NCBI GenBank assembly: GCA_040500365.1
Contig: CP148031.1
Span: forward strand, 186,001 to 250,000
Direction of reading: 5' to 3'
DNA length: 64,000 nt
Source of the DNA: Dehalobacter alkaniphilus
Lineage (GTDB): Bacteria; Bacillota; Desulfitobacteriia; Desulfitobacteriales; Syntrophobotulaceae
The position numbers and the translations under genes are program-made. Under the pieces are notes generated by a model. It worked only from the letters and a program-made list of their open reading frames with translations, searched no databases and had not been told where the DNA came from. This document shows positions 1-8,714 of the stretch, piece after piece. Numbering within the stretch: position 1 is the stretch's first letter; every line of letters starts with the position of its first letter.

Positions 1-2
1 TA

Positions 3-317
3 AGTAAATTTGAAAAGGAATACATGGGCAGAGGCCCTAAAGATATCAAAACTAAAATAATCCAAAACCACATTTTGATAATTATTGGTGGGTTTTTAAG
101 CCAATCTGAACAAAAGATCGCTAATAATAACCAAGGTATAAAACTGATTAAAGATATGAGGACAGCTTTATTTGAGAACACAAGAGATCATTTGGAAGAA
201 TTAATTAAGGAAATTGTTAATGTGCGAGTGATTAGTACCCACTCCGATGTTAGCACAAAAACTGGTGAAAAAATAATAGTTTTAACAATTGATAATAATC
301 TCGAGGAAAGAAATTAA
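3..317 (+). CDS. DUF2294 / MpsC-like protein, 5' end outside window
   Basis: Small soluble protein of the DUF2294 family (now grouped with MpsC, a component linked to a sodium-dependent membrane-potential system); its biochemical role is not settled. The reading frame is open from base 3, and the residues before the first in-window ATG (base 24) match the region before MGRG in the second copy at 4009-4383. The gene therefore starts left of the window and is 5'-truncated here by about 20 codons. Shared landmarks with the paralogue are an MGRGxKDIKTKIIQNHIL stretch, a helical centre, and the C-terminal STHSDVSTKTGEK motif. It ends about 150 bp before nifJ copy 1 and is followed by the repeated hairpin element. 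The family call is from recognition and was not searched. Confidence 0.8.
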   Translation, partial: SKFEKEYMGRGPKDIKTKIIQNHILIIIGGFLSQSEQKIANNNQGIKLIKDMRTALFENTRDHLEELIKEIVNVRVISTHSDVSTKTGEKIIVLTIDNNLEERN

Positions 318-323
318 TACAAA

Positions 324-425
324 ATAATATTTTGGTTGACCAAGCGAAGGGTAGAACATGCTTGTCGCAGTGTAGGCCAATATTTATTGATCTGAGTATT
401 CAGGTTTTTAAGTATTGGTCTTTTT
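324..425 (+). promoter_or_regulatory. Repeated leader/terminator element, copy A (upstream of nifJ copy 1)
   Basis: A terminator-like hairpin pairs GGCCAATA (375-382) with TATTGGTC (413-420), followed by five T. An inner 6-bp stem pairs ATCTGA (390-395) with TCAGGT (400-405). An upstream AATATT..GG (326-335) could instead pair with CCAATATT (377-384), the 5' arm of the terminator, enclosing a conserved core of about 40 nt. The same layout recurs at 4382-4480 with base changes that keep the stems paired. It may be simply the DUF2294 gene's terminator, or an attenuator/riboswitch-like leader of nifJ. Confidence 0.55.
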
Positions 426-467
426 ATATTTATGCTAATAAGAAAAGAACAGAAAGAGGGAGTTAAA

Positions 468-3400
468 ATGGCGGATAAAATGAAAACTATGGATGGAAAT
501 ACAGCAGCAGCCCACATAGCATATGCTTTCACTGATGTGGCAGGGATATATCCTATAACACCATCATCACCTATGGCGGAAAGTGTGGATGAGTGGGCAG
601 CAAATGGTAGGAAGAATCTTTTCGGACAGCAGGTCAATGTCGTAGAAATGCAGTCTGAAGCAGGTGCAGCAGGAACGGTGCACGGTTCACTCGCTGCAGG
701 TGCACTTACAACCACCTTTACTGCATCACAGGGACTTCTTCTTATGATTCCCAATATGTATAAAATTGCAGGTGAACTGCTGCCAGGTGTTATACATGTA
801 ACAGCACGTGCAGTAGCTGGTCATGCGCTTTCAATTTTTGGCGAACATTCTGACGTAATGGCATGCCGCCAGACTGGGTTTGCCATGCTTGCTTCTGGTA
901 ACGTCCAGGAAGTAATGGATCTTGCAGGAGTTGCCCATCTTGCTGCTATACGAGGAAGGGTGCCCTTCATGCACTTTTTCGATGGGTTCAGGACTTCCCA
1001 TGAAGTACAGAAAATAGAAGTGCTGGATTACGATGATCTTGCAGGACTCCTTGATTATGATGCAGTCAAGAGATTCAGAGACAATGCACTTAATCCTGAA
1101 CATCCAGTATTAAGAGGAACTGCACAAAACCCGGATATCTTCTTCCAGGCGAAAGAGGCTTCAAACAGATTCTATGAAGCTGTACCTGGAATCGTAGAGA
1201 AATACATGGAAGACATTTCAAAGCTTACAGGCAGGTCGTATAACCTCTTCAACTACCACGGTGTGCCTGATGCTGAAAAAGTAATTATTGCAATGGGTTC
1301 AGTCTGTGATACCGTTGAAGAAGTTGTTGACTATCTCAATGCAACAGGCGAAAAAGTCGGTGTCGTTAAAGTACATCTTTACAGACCGTTCTCTGCTAAG
1401 CATTTTCTGCAGGCAGTCCCTGTAACTGCAAAAAAAATCGCAGTGCTTGACAGAACGAAGGAACCTGGTGCATTAGGCGAACCACTTTACCAAGATGTAT
1501 GTACCTGTTATTTTGAAACCAATCAATCTCCAGTAATTGTTGGCGGACGCTATGGCTTGGGTTCGAAAGATACAACACCTGCACAGATAATAGCTGTATA
1601 CCAAAATCTTGACGAGGCTTCACCAAAGAATCACTTTACAATTGGTATAACAGATGATGTGACAAACCTGTCACTTGATGTTACATCAAACGTGGATACA
1701 ACCCCTGAAGGAACCATAAGCTGTAAGTTTTGGGGTCTTGGCTCTGATGGTACTGTTGGAGCAAACAAAAACTCGATTAAAATCATTGGCGACCACACAG
1801 ATAAGTATGCTCAGGCATACTTCGCATATGATTCAAAGAAATCCGGCGGTGTAACCATGTCCCACTTAAGGTTTGGCAATAAGCCTATCCGTTCGACATA
1901 TTTAATTAAAAAGGCTGACTTTGTAGCCTGCCATAATTCATCATATGTTGACAAATATGACATGGTATCAGAAATTAAGGATAATGGAACATTCCTGCTT
2001 AATTGCGGATGGTCTGCTGAAGAACTTGACAACAAATTACCTGCTGCTATGAAGAATTATCTTGCACAACACAATATAAAACTGTATACCATTGATGGTG
2101 TCAAAATTGGCAAGGAGATCGGTATCGGCAACAGGATAAACATGATAATGCAAGCTGCCTTCTTCAAACTTGCCAATATCATTCCTATTGATGAAGCGGT
2201 TAAATACATGAAGGAAGCTATTGAAGACTCATATGGCAAGAAGGGTGGCAAGGTTGTGGCCATTAACAATCTGGCTGTAGACAAAGGCATTGGCTCAGTT
2301 GTCAAGATAGCTATCCCGGATTCATGGGCTACTGCCGTTGAAACAAACAAAGAAGTTAAGACCGTTCCATATTTTATTAATCAAATCATGGAGCCTATGA
2401 ACAGACAGGAAGGCGACAAGCTCCCAGTAAGCGCATTTATCGGTCGCGAGGATGGAACCTTCCCCCAGGGGACAACAAAATACGAAAAAAGAGGTATTGC
2501 TGTTGACGTTCCTGAGTGGATGGCTGATAAATGTATACAATGCAATCAGTGTTCATATGTTTGTCCTCACGCTTCAATCAGACCTTTCCTTCTAAACGAG
2601 GAAGAAGTAAAAAAATCTCCTGAAACCTTTGTAAGCAAAAAAGCCATCGGCAAAGGCTTGGAAAATTATAACTTCAGGATACAGGTTTCGCCTTTGGATT
2701 GTGCTGGCTGCGGCAATTGTGCTCAAGTCTGTCCAGCAAAAGAAAAGGCTCTGATTATGAGACCTATTGAAACACAGATGTTTGAAACTGCGAACTGGGA
2801 CTATGCAACAGCTCTTTCTTTTAAGGAAAATCCTACAATCTCGGGAACAGTCAAAGGCAGCCAGTTTGAACAGCCTCTTTTTGAGTTCTCAGGCGCATGC
2901 GCAGGCTGTGGTGAGACTCCTTACATTAAGCTGATTACACAGCTGTTTGGAGACAGAATGATGATCTCAAATGCAACTGGTTGTACCTCGATTTATGGAG
3001 GAAGTGCTCCGTCAACGCCATATTGCAAGAACAAGGATGGTAAAGGTCCATCATGGGCAAATTCTCTTTTTGAAGATAATGCAGAATATGGTCTTGGGAT
3101 GTACCTTGGTGTCAAACAACAGCGCAATAAGGTAAGAGATCTTTGTAAAGAGGCTTTGAGCAAGGAACTACCTGAAAATCTCAAGATTTCATTGCAGAAT
3201 TGGATCGATTCGATGAACATGGCTGACGCTTCAAAGAAAGCAAGCGCGGAACTTGTCACAGTAATTAAAAACTGCAGCAGCAAGAAGGAGACCAAAGAGA
3301 TCCTTGATAAGATTCTCGAAAGAAAAGATCACTTGATCAAGAAATCCCAGTGGATCTTCGGAGGTGATGGGTGGGCATACGATATTGGTTTCGGTGGACT

Positions 3401-3998
3401 TGACCATGTTCTTGCTTCTGGTGAAGATATTAATGTCCTTGTTCTTGATACTGAGGTTTACTCAAATACAGGCGGACAGGCTTCAAAATCAACCCCTACC
3501 GGTGCTGTAGCACAGTTTGCGGCGTCAGGCAAGGTCCTCAAGAAAAAGGATCTCGGCATGATTGCTATGACATATGGCTATGTCTATGTTGCACAGGTTG
3601 CAATGGGAGCAAACCAGAGTCAGCTCATGAAAGCGATTCTCGAAGCCGAAAGTTATCCGGGTCCCTCGCTGGTAATCGCATATGCTCCTTGCATTAATCA
3701 TGGATTAAAGCTTGGAATGGGTTACACACAGCTTGAAGAAAAGAATGCGGTGGAAGCTGGATATTGGCACCTTTACAGATACAATCCTATTTTTAAGTCC
3801 GAAGGCAAGAACCCTTTCATACTTGACTCAAAGGAGCCTACTGCCTCATATAGAGACTTTATAATGGGGGAGGTCAGGTATTCATCACTGACAAGAACAT
3901 TCCCGGACAGAGCTGAAGAATTGTTTGAGGCAGCGGAACAAGATGCGAAAGAAAGGTACGAAACCTATAAAAGGCTTGCAAACCAAAATTTTGCATAA
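468..3998 (+). CDS. nifJ: Pyruvate:ferredoxin (flavodoxin) oxidoreductase, copy 1
   Basis: Single-chain homodimeric PFOR of about 1,176 residues. It oxidatively decarboxylates pyruvate to acetyl-CoA and CO2 with ferredoxin reduction, or the reverse, in the cytoplasm. N-terminal TPP pyrimidine-binding domain with the YPITPSSPMAE motif and MQSEAGAAG. Two [4Fe-4S] ferredoxin motifs lie near residues 688 (CIQCNQCSYVCP) and 744 (CAGCGNCAQVCP). Cysteines for the third cluster are at CAGCGETPY, ATGCTS and YAPCINHG, and the TPP diphosphate motif GDGWAYDIG is near residue 965. All catalytic landmarks are present. Start chosen at ATG 468 behind AGAGGGA rather than the upstream in-frame ATG at 432. It lies between two DUF2294 genes; the second begins 10 nt after its stop, so they probably share a transcript. 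Codon use is visibly more A/T-rich than in nifJ copy 2 at 47 kb. Confidence 0.97.
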   Translation: MADKMKTMDGNTAAAHIAYAFTDVAGIYPITPSSPMAESVDEWAANGRKNLFGQQVNVVEMQSEAGAAGTVHGSLAAGALTTTFTASQGLLLMIPNMYKIAGELLPGVIHVTARAVAGHALSIFGEHSDVMACRQTGFAMLASGNVQEVMDLAGVAHLAAIRGRVPFMHFFDGFRTSHEVQKIEVLDYDDLAGLLDYDAVKRFRDNALNPEHPVLRGTAQNPDIFFQAKEASNRFYEAVPGIVEKYMEDISKLTGRSYNLFNYHGVPDAEKVIIAMGSVCDTVEEVVDYLNATGEKVGVVKVHLYRPFSAKHFLQAVPVTAKKIAVLDRTKEPGALGEPLYQDVCTCYFETNQSPVIVGGRYGLGSKDTTPAQIIAVYQNLDEASPKNHFTIGITDDVTNLSLDVTSNVDTTPEGTISCKFWGLGSDGTVGANKNSIKIIGDHTDKYAQAYFAYDSKKSGGVTMSHLRFGNKPIRSTYLIKKADFVACHNSSYVDKYDMVSEIKDNGTFLLNCGWSAEELDNKLPAAMKNYLAQHNIKLYTIDGVKIGKEIGIGNRINMIMQAAFFKLANIIPIDEAVKYMKEAIEDSYGKKGGKVVAINNLAVDKGIGSVVKIAIPDSWATAVETNKEVKTVPYFINQIMEPMNRQEGDKLPVSAFIGREDGTFPQGTTKYEKRGIAVDVPEWMADKCIQCNQCSYVCPHASIRPFLLNEEEVKKSPETFVSKKAIGKGLENYNFRIQVSPLDCAGCGNCAQVCPAKEKALIMRPIETQMFETANWDYATALSFKENPTISGTVKGSQFEQPLFEFSGACAGCGETPYIKLITQLFGDRMMISNATGCTSIYGGSAPSTPYCKNKDGKGPSWANSLFEDNAEYGLGMYLGVKQQRNKVRDLCKEALSKELPENLKISLQNWIDSMNMADASKKASAELVTVIKNCSSKKETKEILDKILERKDHLIKKSQWIFGGDGWAYDIGFGGLDHVLASGEDINVLVLDTEVYSNTGGQASKSTPTGAVAQFAASGKVLKKKDLGMIAMTYGYVYVAQVAMGANQSQLMKAILEAESYPGPSLVIAYAPCINHGLKLGMGYTQLEEKNAVEAGYWHLYRYNPIFKSEGKNPFILDSKEPTASYRDFIMGEVRYSSLTRTFPDRAEELFEAAEQDAKERYETYKRLANQNFA

Positions 3999-4008
3999 GA
4001 GGTGCACA

Positions 4009-4383
4009 ATGGGCAGCGATAAAATGAATAAGGCTAAGATTGAATCTCGTATAAGTGATATCATCAGTAAATTTGAGAAAGATTACATGGGACGAGGATC
4101 TAAGGATATAAAAACAAAAATAATCCAAAACCATATTCTGATTTTTATTGATGGATTTCTTAGTAAATCAGAACAGCAGCTTGCTTATGATATTAAGGGA
4201 ATCAGCTTAATTAAGGAAACTGGCACTGAGTTGTTTGAGAAAACAAGAGAGGATCTCGAGGCGCTTATCAAAGGGATAGTGGATATTAATATTGTAAGCA
4301 CTCATTCTGACGTTAGTACAAAAACAGGCGAAAAAGTAATTGTGCTGACGGTTGATTGCGACCTTGAGTCCAGATTAATTTAA
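4009..4383 (+). CDS. DUF2294 / MpsC-like protein, full-length copy
   Basis: A 124-residue protein of the DUF2294 (MpsC-related) family, paralogous to the partial gene at the left edge. The frame is open from 3925 inside nifJ, but ATG 4009 has its own AAGAGGTG ribosome site and sits 10 nt after the nifJ stop, so it is the likely start and is probably co-transcribed with nifJ. A charged N-terminus (MNKAKIESRISDII) is followed by KDYMGRGSKDIKTKIIQNH and a C-terminal STHSDVSTKTGEKVIVL segment nearly identical to the paralogue. There is no signal peptide or membrane segment. Function unknown; family knowledge points to membrane energetics in some Firmicutes. Its stop codon is the first base of the repeated hairpin element that precedes purE. 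Confidence 0.85.
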   Translation: MGSDKMNKAKIESRISDIISKFEKDYMGRGSKDIKTKIIQNHILIFIDGFLSKSEQQLAYDIKGISLIKETGTELFEKTREDLEALIKGIVDINIVSTHSDVSTKTGEKVIVLTVDCDLESRLI

Positions 4384-4480
4384 TATTTGGTTGACCAAGC
4401 AAAGGGTAGATAATACTTGTTGTAGTGTAGGCCAATATTTTCTGACTTGATTATTCAGGTTGGTGAGTATTGGCCTTTTT
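4382..4480 (+). promoter_or_regulatory. Repeated leader/terminator element, copy B (upstream of purE)
   Basis: Same architecture as 324-425. The terminator stem pairs GGCCAATA (4430-4437) with TATTGGCC (4468-4475), then five T. The inner stem pairs ACTTGA (4445-4450) with TCAGGT (4455-4460). A competing pairing joins AATATT.GG (4382-4390) to CCAATATT (4432-4439). Relative to copy A, C/U changes sit at positions that keep G-C or G-U pairing. The purE leader continues to the TTG start at 4513. I do not recognise a named riboswitch. Confidence 0.55.
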
Positions 4481-4512
4481 AGGAAAATATTTATTGCTAA
4501 GGAGGAATTATT

Positions 4513-5028
4513 TTGATTAACGCAAAGGAACCCAAAGTTGCAGTCATAATGGGAAGTGATTCTGATTTTCCGGTTTTACAAGTGTGTATAAATCTTCTTA
4601 AGGAATTTGGTATTAAAACTGAGGTTTCAGTTATGTCAGCACATAGGACACCTGATAGGGCTAGTGAGTTTGCTAAAAGTGCTGATAAAAATGAATTTAG
4701 TGTAATAATTGCAGCGGCAGGGAAAGCCGCCCACCTGCCTGGAGTCATAGCAGCATACACTAACCTGCCTGTTATTGGGATACCGATTAAATCTTCTACA
4801 CTTGATGGATTGGATGCACTCTTATCAATCGTACAGATGCCTTCAGGTATTCCCGTTGCCACTGTTGCAATAGATGGAGCTGAAAATGCTGCCATACTGG
4901 CCGCTCAAATTCTAGCTGTGGGACATAATGGTATCAAGGAAAAACTTATGGAATACAAAAAACAGTTGGCAATAAAGGTTGAGGAAAAAGACAAAGCATT
5001 GAAAGAAAAGCTTGCAGAAGCAGAATAA
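4513..5028 (+). CDS. purE: N5-carboxyaminoimidazole ribonucleotide mutase
   Basis: Class I PurE converts N5-CAIR to CAIR in de novo purine synthesis. Family motifs are all visible: MGSDSDFP (substrate phosphate loop), MSAHRTPDR (catalytic His), AAAGKAAHLPGVIA, and LDGLDALLSIVQMPSGIPVATVAI. Length is 171 aa; the last 20 or so residues form a charged helical tail (KEKDKALKEKLAEAE) beyond the usual C-terminus. The start is TTG 4513 after a strong AAGGAGGA (4499-4506); ATG 4549 would cut into the conserved core. purC follows after 18 bp, so purE-purC form an operon. A degenerate second purE lies at 10.4 kb, so this is the only intact copy seen. Confidence 0.97.
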   Translation: MINAKEPKVAVIMGSDSDFPVLQVCINLLKEFGIKTEVSVMSAHRTPDRASEFAKSADKNEFSVIIAAAGKAAHLPGVIAAYTNLPVIGIPIKSSTLDGLDALLSIVQMPSGIPVATVAIDGAENAAILAAQILAVGHNGIKEKLMEYKKQLAIKVEEKDKALKEKLAEAE

Positions 5029-5046
5029 GGAGGTAGTGAGATAACA

Positions 5047-5928
5047 ATGATACATGAAGATTTGGTTTTAGATCTTCCCCTACTAATTAAAGGTAAGGTT
5101 CGTGATGTGTATGATTTGAAGGATAAGCTACTGATTGTTGTAACTGACAGAATATCAGCATTTGATGTAGTATTTCCAAACAAAATACCGAATAAAGGAA
5201 TGGTTCTGAACAAGATTTCCGAATTTTGGTTTAACTATACAGAAGAAATTGTTAAAAATCATATGATAACTACAGACGTTAATGAATATCCTGAGCCGCT
5301 TTCGCAGTATAGAGAATACTTGCAGCACAGATCCATGCTTGTAAAGAAGGTTGACATGGTAAAAGCAGAATGTATAGTGCGAGGGTATCTCACAGGTTCA
5401 GCTCTGAAGGAGTATGAAAAGACTAGGAGCATTTGTGGGATAAAACTTCCTGAAGGACTGATGGAAAGTTCAAAACTTCCTGAGCCGATATTTACACCTA
5501 CTACGAAAGCGCATCAAGGGCACGATGAGAATATAACGACAGGTGAGTTGGAAAATTTGATTGGCAAGGAATTAACACAGGAAATAATGGAAAAGAGTTT
5601 ATCACTCTATGCAAGAGCAAGCAAATATGCTGAGAGTAGGGGGTTGATACTAGCAGATTCCAAGTTTGAGTTTGGTCTTCTGGAGGGAAAACTGATACTG
5701 GCAGATGAACTGTTCACTCCTGATTCATCAAGATTCTGGCTTTTAGATGAATATGAAATTGGAAAGTCCCAGAAAAGCTTCGACAAGCAGTTCGTACGTG
5801 ACTATCTTGAAAATATAGGATGGAACAAAACACCTCCTGCACCAAACCTGCCAAATGATGTTATAAGTCAGACTGAAAGAAAGTATTTAGAGGCATATGA
5901 AATAATTACAGGTATTAAGCTGGTGTGA
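5047..5928 (+). CDS. purC: SAICAR synthetase (phosphoribosylaminoimidazole-succinocarboxamide synthase)
   Basis: ATP-dependent ligation of aspartate to CAIR, the step after PurE. The protein is 293 aa, typical of the longer PurC type. Recognisable motifs: GKVRDVYDL near the N-terminus (nucleotide loop), VTDRISAFDVVF, AECIVRGYLTGSALKEYEK, and LADELFTPDSSRFW, the two PurC signature regions. The ATG at 5047 is preceded by AAGGAGGTAG. The gene is immediately downstream of purE. No other purine genes follow; the next genes switch to 2-oxoacid oxidoreductase, so the purine operon is short here. Confidence 0.97.
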   Translation: MIHEDLVLDLPLLIKGKVRDVYDLKDKLLIVVTDRISAFDVVFPNKIPNKGMVLNKISEFWFNYTEEIVKNHMITTDVNEYPEPLSQYREYLQHRSMLVKKVDMVKAECIVRGYLTGSALKEYEKTRSICGIKLPEGLMESSKLPEPIFTPTTKAHQGHDENITTGELENLIGKELTQEIMEKSLSLYARASKYAESRGLILADSKFEFGLLEGKLILADELFTPDSSRFWLLDEYEIGKSQKSFDKQFVRDYLENIGWNKTPPAPNLPNDVISQTERKYLEAYEIITGIKLV

Positions 5929-5964
5929 TTATTAGCATAAACTGTCATGAGGCAGGGGGATAAT

Positions 5965-7752
5965 ATGAAAAAATTATTAACAGGGAATGAAGCGGTGGCA
6001 CGTGGTGCTCTTGAAGCAGGAGTTGCCTATGCCGCTGCATATCCAGGTACTCCCAGTACGGAGATCCTGGAGAATATTGCGGAATATAAAAATGAAATCA
6101 TCGCTGAATGGGCACCCAACGAGAAGGTTGCCCTGGAATGCGCTTTCGGCGCATCATTTGCAGGAGCAAGGGCCTTGGCTTCGATGAAGATGGTTGGTGT
6201 CAATGTTGCGGCAGACCCGCTTTTCAGCCTTGCATATTCAGGAATAAACGGCGGTTTGGTGCTTATTTCGGCAGATGATCCGGGACTTCATTCTTCTCAG
6301 AATGAACAGGACAATCGTTATTATGCTAAGAGCGCAAAGATTGTCATGCTGGAGCCTAGCGACAGTCAGGAATCGAAGGACATGATTCTCGCCGCAATGG
6401 AAATCAGTGAGCTATTCGATACCTGCGTTCTTTTTAGAATGACTACAAGAATTTGTCACAGCAAGAGCCTTGTAGAATACAATGAAAAGACTGTTGAACA
6501 GAAGAAGAAACCGTATGTAAAGAATCTGGAAAAGTACAATCTGGTACCTGCTAATTCCAGAAAGCTTCATGTGGTTCTTGAAGAAAAGCTTAGAAAGCTA
6601 GAAAAATATTCAAATACTACTCCGCTGAACTATATCGAATGGAATGATAAGAAAATCGGAGTTATTTCATCAGGTATTTCCTACCAATATGCAAAGGAAG
6701 TCTTCGAAGATAAGGTTTCCTATTTGAAACTAGGCTTCACATATCCGATGCCGATGGAAAAGATCAAAGCTTTTGCAAAGGAAGTCGGAACAATTTATGT
6801 TATCGAAGAACTGGAGCCGTTTATAGAAGAACAGTTAAAGGCTGTAGGCATTAAATGTATAGGCAAGGAAAAGCTGCCTGTAATCGGTGAGCTGTCCACC
6901 GATATTATAGCAAAGGCATTTTTAAATGAAGAGCGCGATCTGATAAATTACGATTCAAATGTACTTGTATCAAGGCCTCCGATTCTTTGTGCAGGATGTC
7001 CGCACCGCGGATTCTTCTATGAGTTGTCCAAGAGAAAGGATGTCATCGTTACTGGTGATATCGGCTGTTATTCGCTGGGCGGATCCGAACCTATGAATGC
7101 AATGGAATCAATCCTGTGCATGGGTGGAAGTATAAGCATGGGCCACGGCGTACAGAAAGTTTTGGACAAATTTGGGAATAACATACACACTATATCTACT
7201 ATCGGTGACTCAACGTTTTTTCACAGCGGTATGACCAGCTTGCTGACTGTTGTATATAACAAAAGCCGTCATATCACATGCATACTTGACAACCGTATCA
7301 CAGGTATGACAGGGCATCAGGAAAACCCGGGAACAGGCTATTCCCTGCAGGGTGAACCGGCAAAAATAATTGAAATTGAGCCACTGGTAAGGGCGCTGGG
7401 CATTGAATACGTTAAGACCGTTAATCCGAACAACCTTCAGGAAATAAGGGAAGCTTTGGAATGGGCAATTGCTCTGGACGAGCCTTCAGTAATCATTACA
7501 AGATGGCCGTGTGTACTTAAAAAGATTAATGAAGCAGACAAACAGGAATTCGGAGAATTTATGCACAAATACAGGATAGACCAGGAAAAATGCACCGGGT
7601 GTAAGATGTGCTTGAATACGGTATGTCCTTCATTAAGATATAACAAAGAAGCTAAGAAAGTTGCAATAGATGATACACAGTGCGTAGGCTGTGCTGTCTG
7701 TAAGCAGGTCTGCAAAGTCAATGCCATTGAAAAGGTAGGTGAAAAGGCATGA
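5965..7752 (+). CDS. iorA: Indolepyruvate:ferredoxin oxidoreductase, alpha subunit
   Basis: TPP- and Fe-S-dependent subunit that oxidatively decarboxylates aryl pyruvates from aromatic amino acids to aryl-acetyl-CoA with ferredoxin reduction, or acts reductively. About 595 aa. N-terminal pyrimidine-binding domain (LLTGNEAVARGALEAG, AAYPGTPSTEI), central transketolase-C-like domain, then the TPP diphosphate domain with CAGCPHRG, TGDIGCYSLGG and TIGDSTFFHSG. A C-terminal ferredoxin module has CTGCKMC plus a CP further on, and CVGCAVCKQVC. ATG 5965 is chosen for its GGCAGGGGGAT ribosome site; the frame extends to 5947. The stop overlaps the iorB start by 4 bp (ATGA), indicating translational coupling. 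Confidence 0.96.
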   Translation: MKKLLTGNEAVARGALEAGVAYAAAYPGTPSTEILENIAEYKNEIIAEWAPNEKVALECAFGASFAGARALASMKMVGVNVAADPLFSLAYSGINGGLVLISADDPGLHSSQNEQDNRYYAKSAKIVMLEPSDSQESKDMILAAMEISELFDTCVLFRMTTRICHSKSLVEYNEKTVEQKKKPYVKNLEKYNLVPANSRKLHVVLEEKLRKLEKYSNTTPLNYIEWNDKKIGVISSGISYQYAKEVFEDKVSYLKLGFTYPMPMEKIKAFAKEVGTIYVIEELEPFIEEQLKAVGIKCIGKEKLPVIGELSTDIIAKAFLNEERDLINYDSNVLVSRPPILCAGCPHRGFFYELSKRKDVIVTGDIGCYSLGGSEPMNAMESILCMGGSISMGHGVQKVLDKFGNNIHTISTIGDSTFFHSGMTSLLTVVYNKSRHITCILDNRITGMTGHQENPGTGYSLQGEPAKIIEIEPLVRALGIEYVKTVNPNNLQEIREALEWAIALDEPSVIITRWPCVLKKINEADKQEFGEFMHKYRIDQEKCTGCKMCLNTVCPSLRYNKEAKKVAIDDTQCVGCAVCKQVCKVNAIEKVGEKA

Positions 7753-8333
7753 GTTCTAATGTAAAGAATATACTGCTAGTTGGCGTAGGAGGACAGGGAA
7801 CCATCCTTGTAAGTAAAATTATGACAACAGGACTGATAGAGGCAGGTTACGATGTAAAAATGTCAGAAGTGCATGGTATGGCACAAAGGGGCGGAAGTGT
7901 AAGCACCCAAGTAAGGTTCGGCAAAAAGGTTTATTCACCGGTTATAGGACTAGGACAGGCCGACATACTGGTCTCCTTTGAGACAATGGAAGCTCTTCGC
8001 TGGCTGCAGTTTCTCAATCCCGACGGAATAGTTGTAGTAAACGACCATCAGATACCTTCTACACCTATCTTAATTGGTAATAAAGATTATCCCCAGGGTA
8101 TTCTGGAGATTATTAAGAGTAAGGTGCAGAGCACAGCGATCAAAGCTGGCGAAATCGCAAAGAATCTGGGCAATGCACGCTGTATGAACATGGTACTTTT
8201 CGGAGCACTTGTAAGGGGCATGAAGCTTACAGATATAGATTGGGAAAAAGCAATCCGTGAAAATGTTAAACCTAATACGGTTAATATCAACTTGAAGGCG
8301 TTTAAAGCGGGTATGGATTCAGTAGCAGGGTAA
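7749..8333 (+). CDS. iorB: Indolepyruvate:ferredoxin oxidoreductase, beta subunit
   Basis: Gamma-type 2-oxoacid oxidoreductase subunit, 194 aa, partner of IorA. It shows the family start LLVGVGGQGTILVSKIM (glycine-rich loop), SEVHGMAQRGGSVSTQVRFG, and the DILVSFETMEALRWL segment. Translationally coupled to iorA through a 4-bp overlap. A clear hairpin terminator follows at 8357, closing the operon. IorAB commonly works in amino-acid fermentation or aryl-CoA metabolism; the substrate cannot be fixed from sequence. Confidence 0.96.
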   Translation: MSSNVKNILLVGVGGQGTILVSKIMTTGLIEAGYDVKMSEVHGMAQRGGSVSTQVRFGKKVYSPVIGLGQADILVSFETMEALRWLQFLNPDGIVVVNDHQIPSTPILIGNKDYPQGILEIIKSKVQSTAIKAGEIAKNLGNARCMNMVLFGALVRGMKLTDIDWEKAIRENVKPNTVNINLKAFKAGMDSVAG

Positions 8334-8356
8334 TAAGGTGTTTGATTTTAGGCATG

Positions 8357-8415
8357 GCAGGTACAGCAGTTTTAGACTGTACAGCAATCAGCTTTGTACC
8401 TGCTTGTTTTATTTC
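8357..8415 (+). terminator. Intrinsic terminator after iorAB
   Basis: GCAGGTACA (8357-8365) pairs perfectly with TGTACCTGC (8395-8403) and is followed by TTGTTTTATTT. A nested smaller stem lies in the loop (ACAG..CTGT). Confidence 0.8.
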
Positions 8416-8435
8416 AAGAAAAATAAAGCATAACA

Positions 8436-8681
8436 ATGATTACAGTTGTGTCTTTAGGGTGTTCTAAATTGAGATCCCCTTGTGCGATGTATAACATTTT
8501 GGAAAATGAACACGTGGAAGGAACGTATAACGTGAGTGGTGTTGATGAGATTCAAAACATTGAAGATTGTCATTTTCATTTGTATGGAAAGCTTGAGTCT
8601 AAACCTTTAAAGAAAATTGGACATATCACGGCACTTGATGATTTGGTTGGAAAAGCGAATATAAAAGCAAGTGTGCAATAA
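8436..8681 (+). pseudogene. 3' fragment of purK (N5-CAIR synthase), remnant
   Basis: About 80 codons resembling only the extreme C-terminal domain of PurK/ATP-grasp carboxylate-amine ligases. Landmarks are the end-of-protein motif HLYGKxExxPLKKIGHIT and a preceding SPCAMYNILE stretch that matches the usual MVNLLG region. The N-terminal nucleotide-binding and ATP-grasp domains are absent and there is no good ribosome site, so it is most likely a truncated relic. It pairs with a broken purE at 10.4 kb on the other side of ppcA, suggesting a lost purE/purK pair. The family call is from motif recognition. Confidence 0.65.
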
Positions 8682-8714
8682 GCAAAATTAAAATAGGTTA
8701 CGAGGAGCATTAAA

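Noticed and set aside
324..425. Known purine, ZTP, PRPP/ppGpp (ykkC) or fluoride riboswitch for the element before nifJ and purE
   Set aside because: None of the conserved core sequences of these classes is present.
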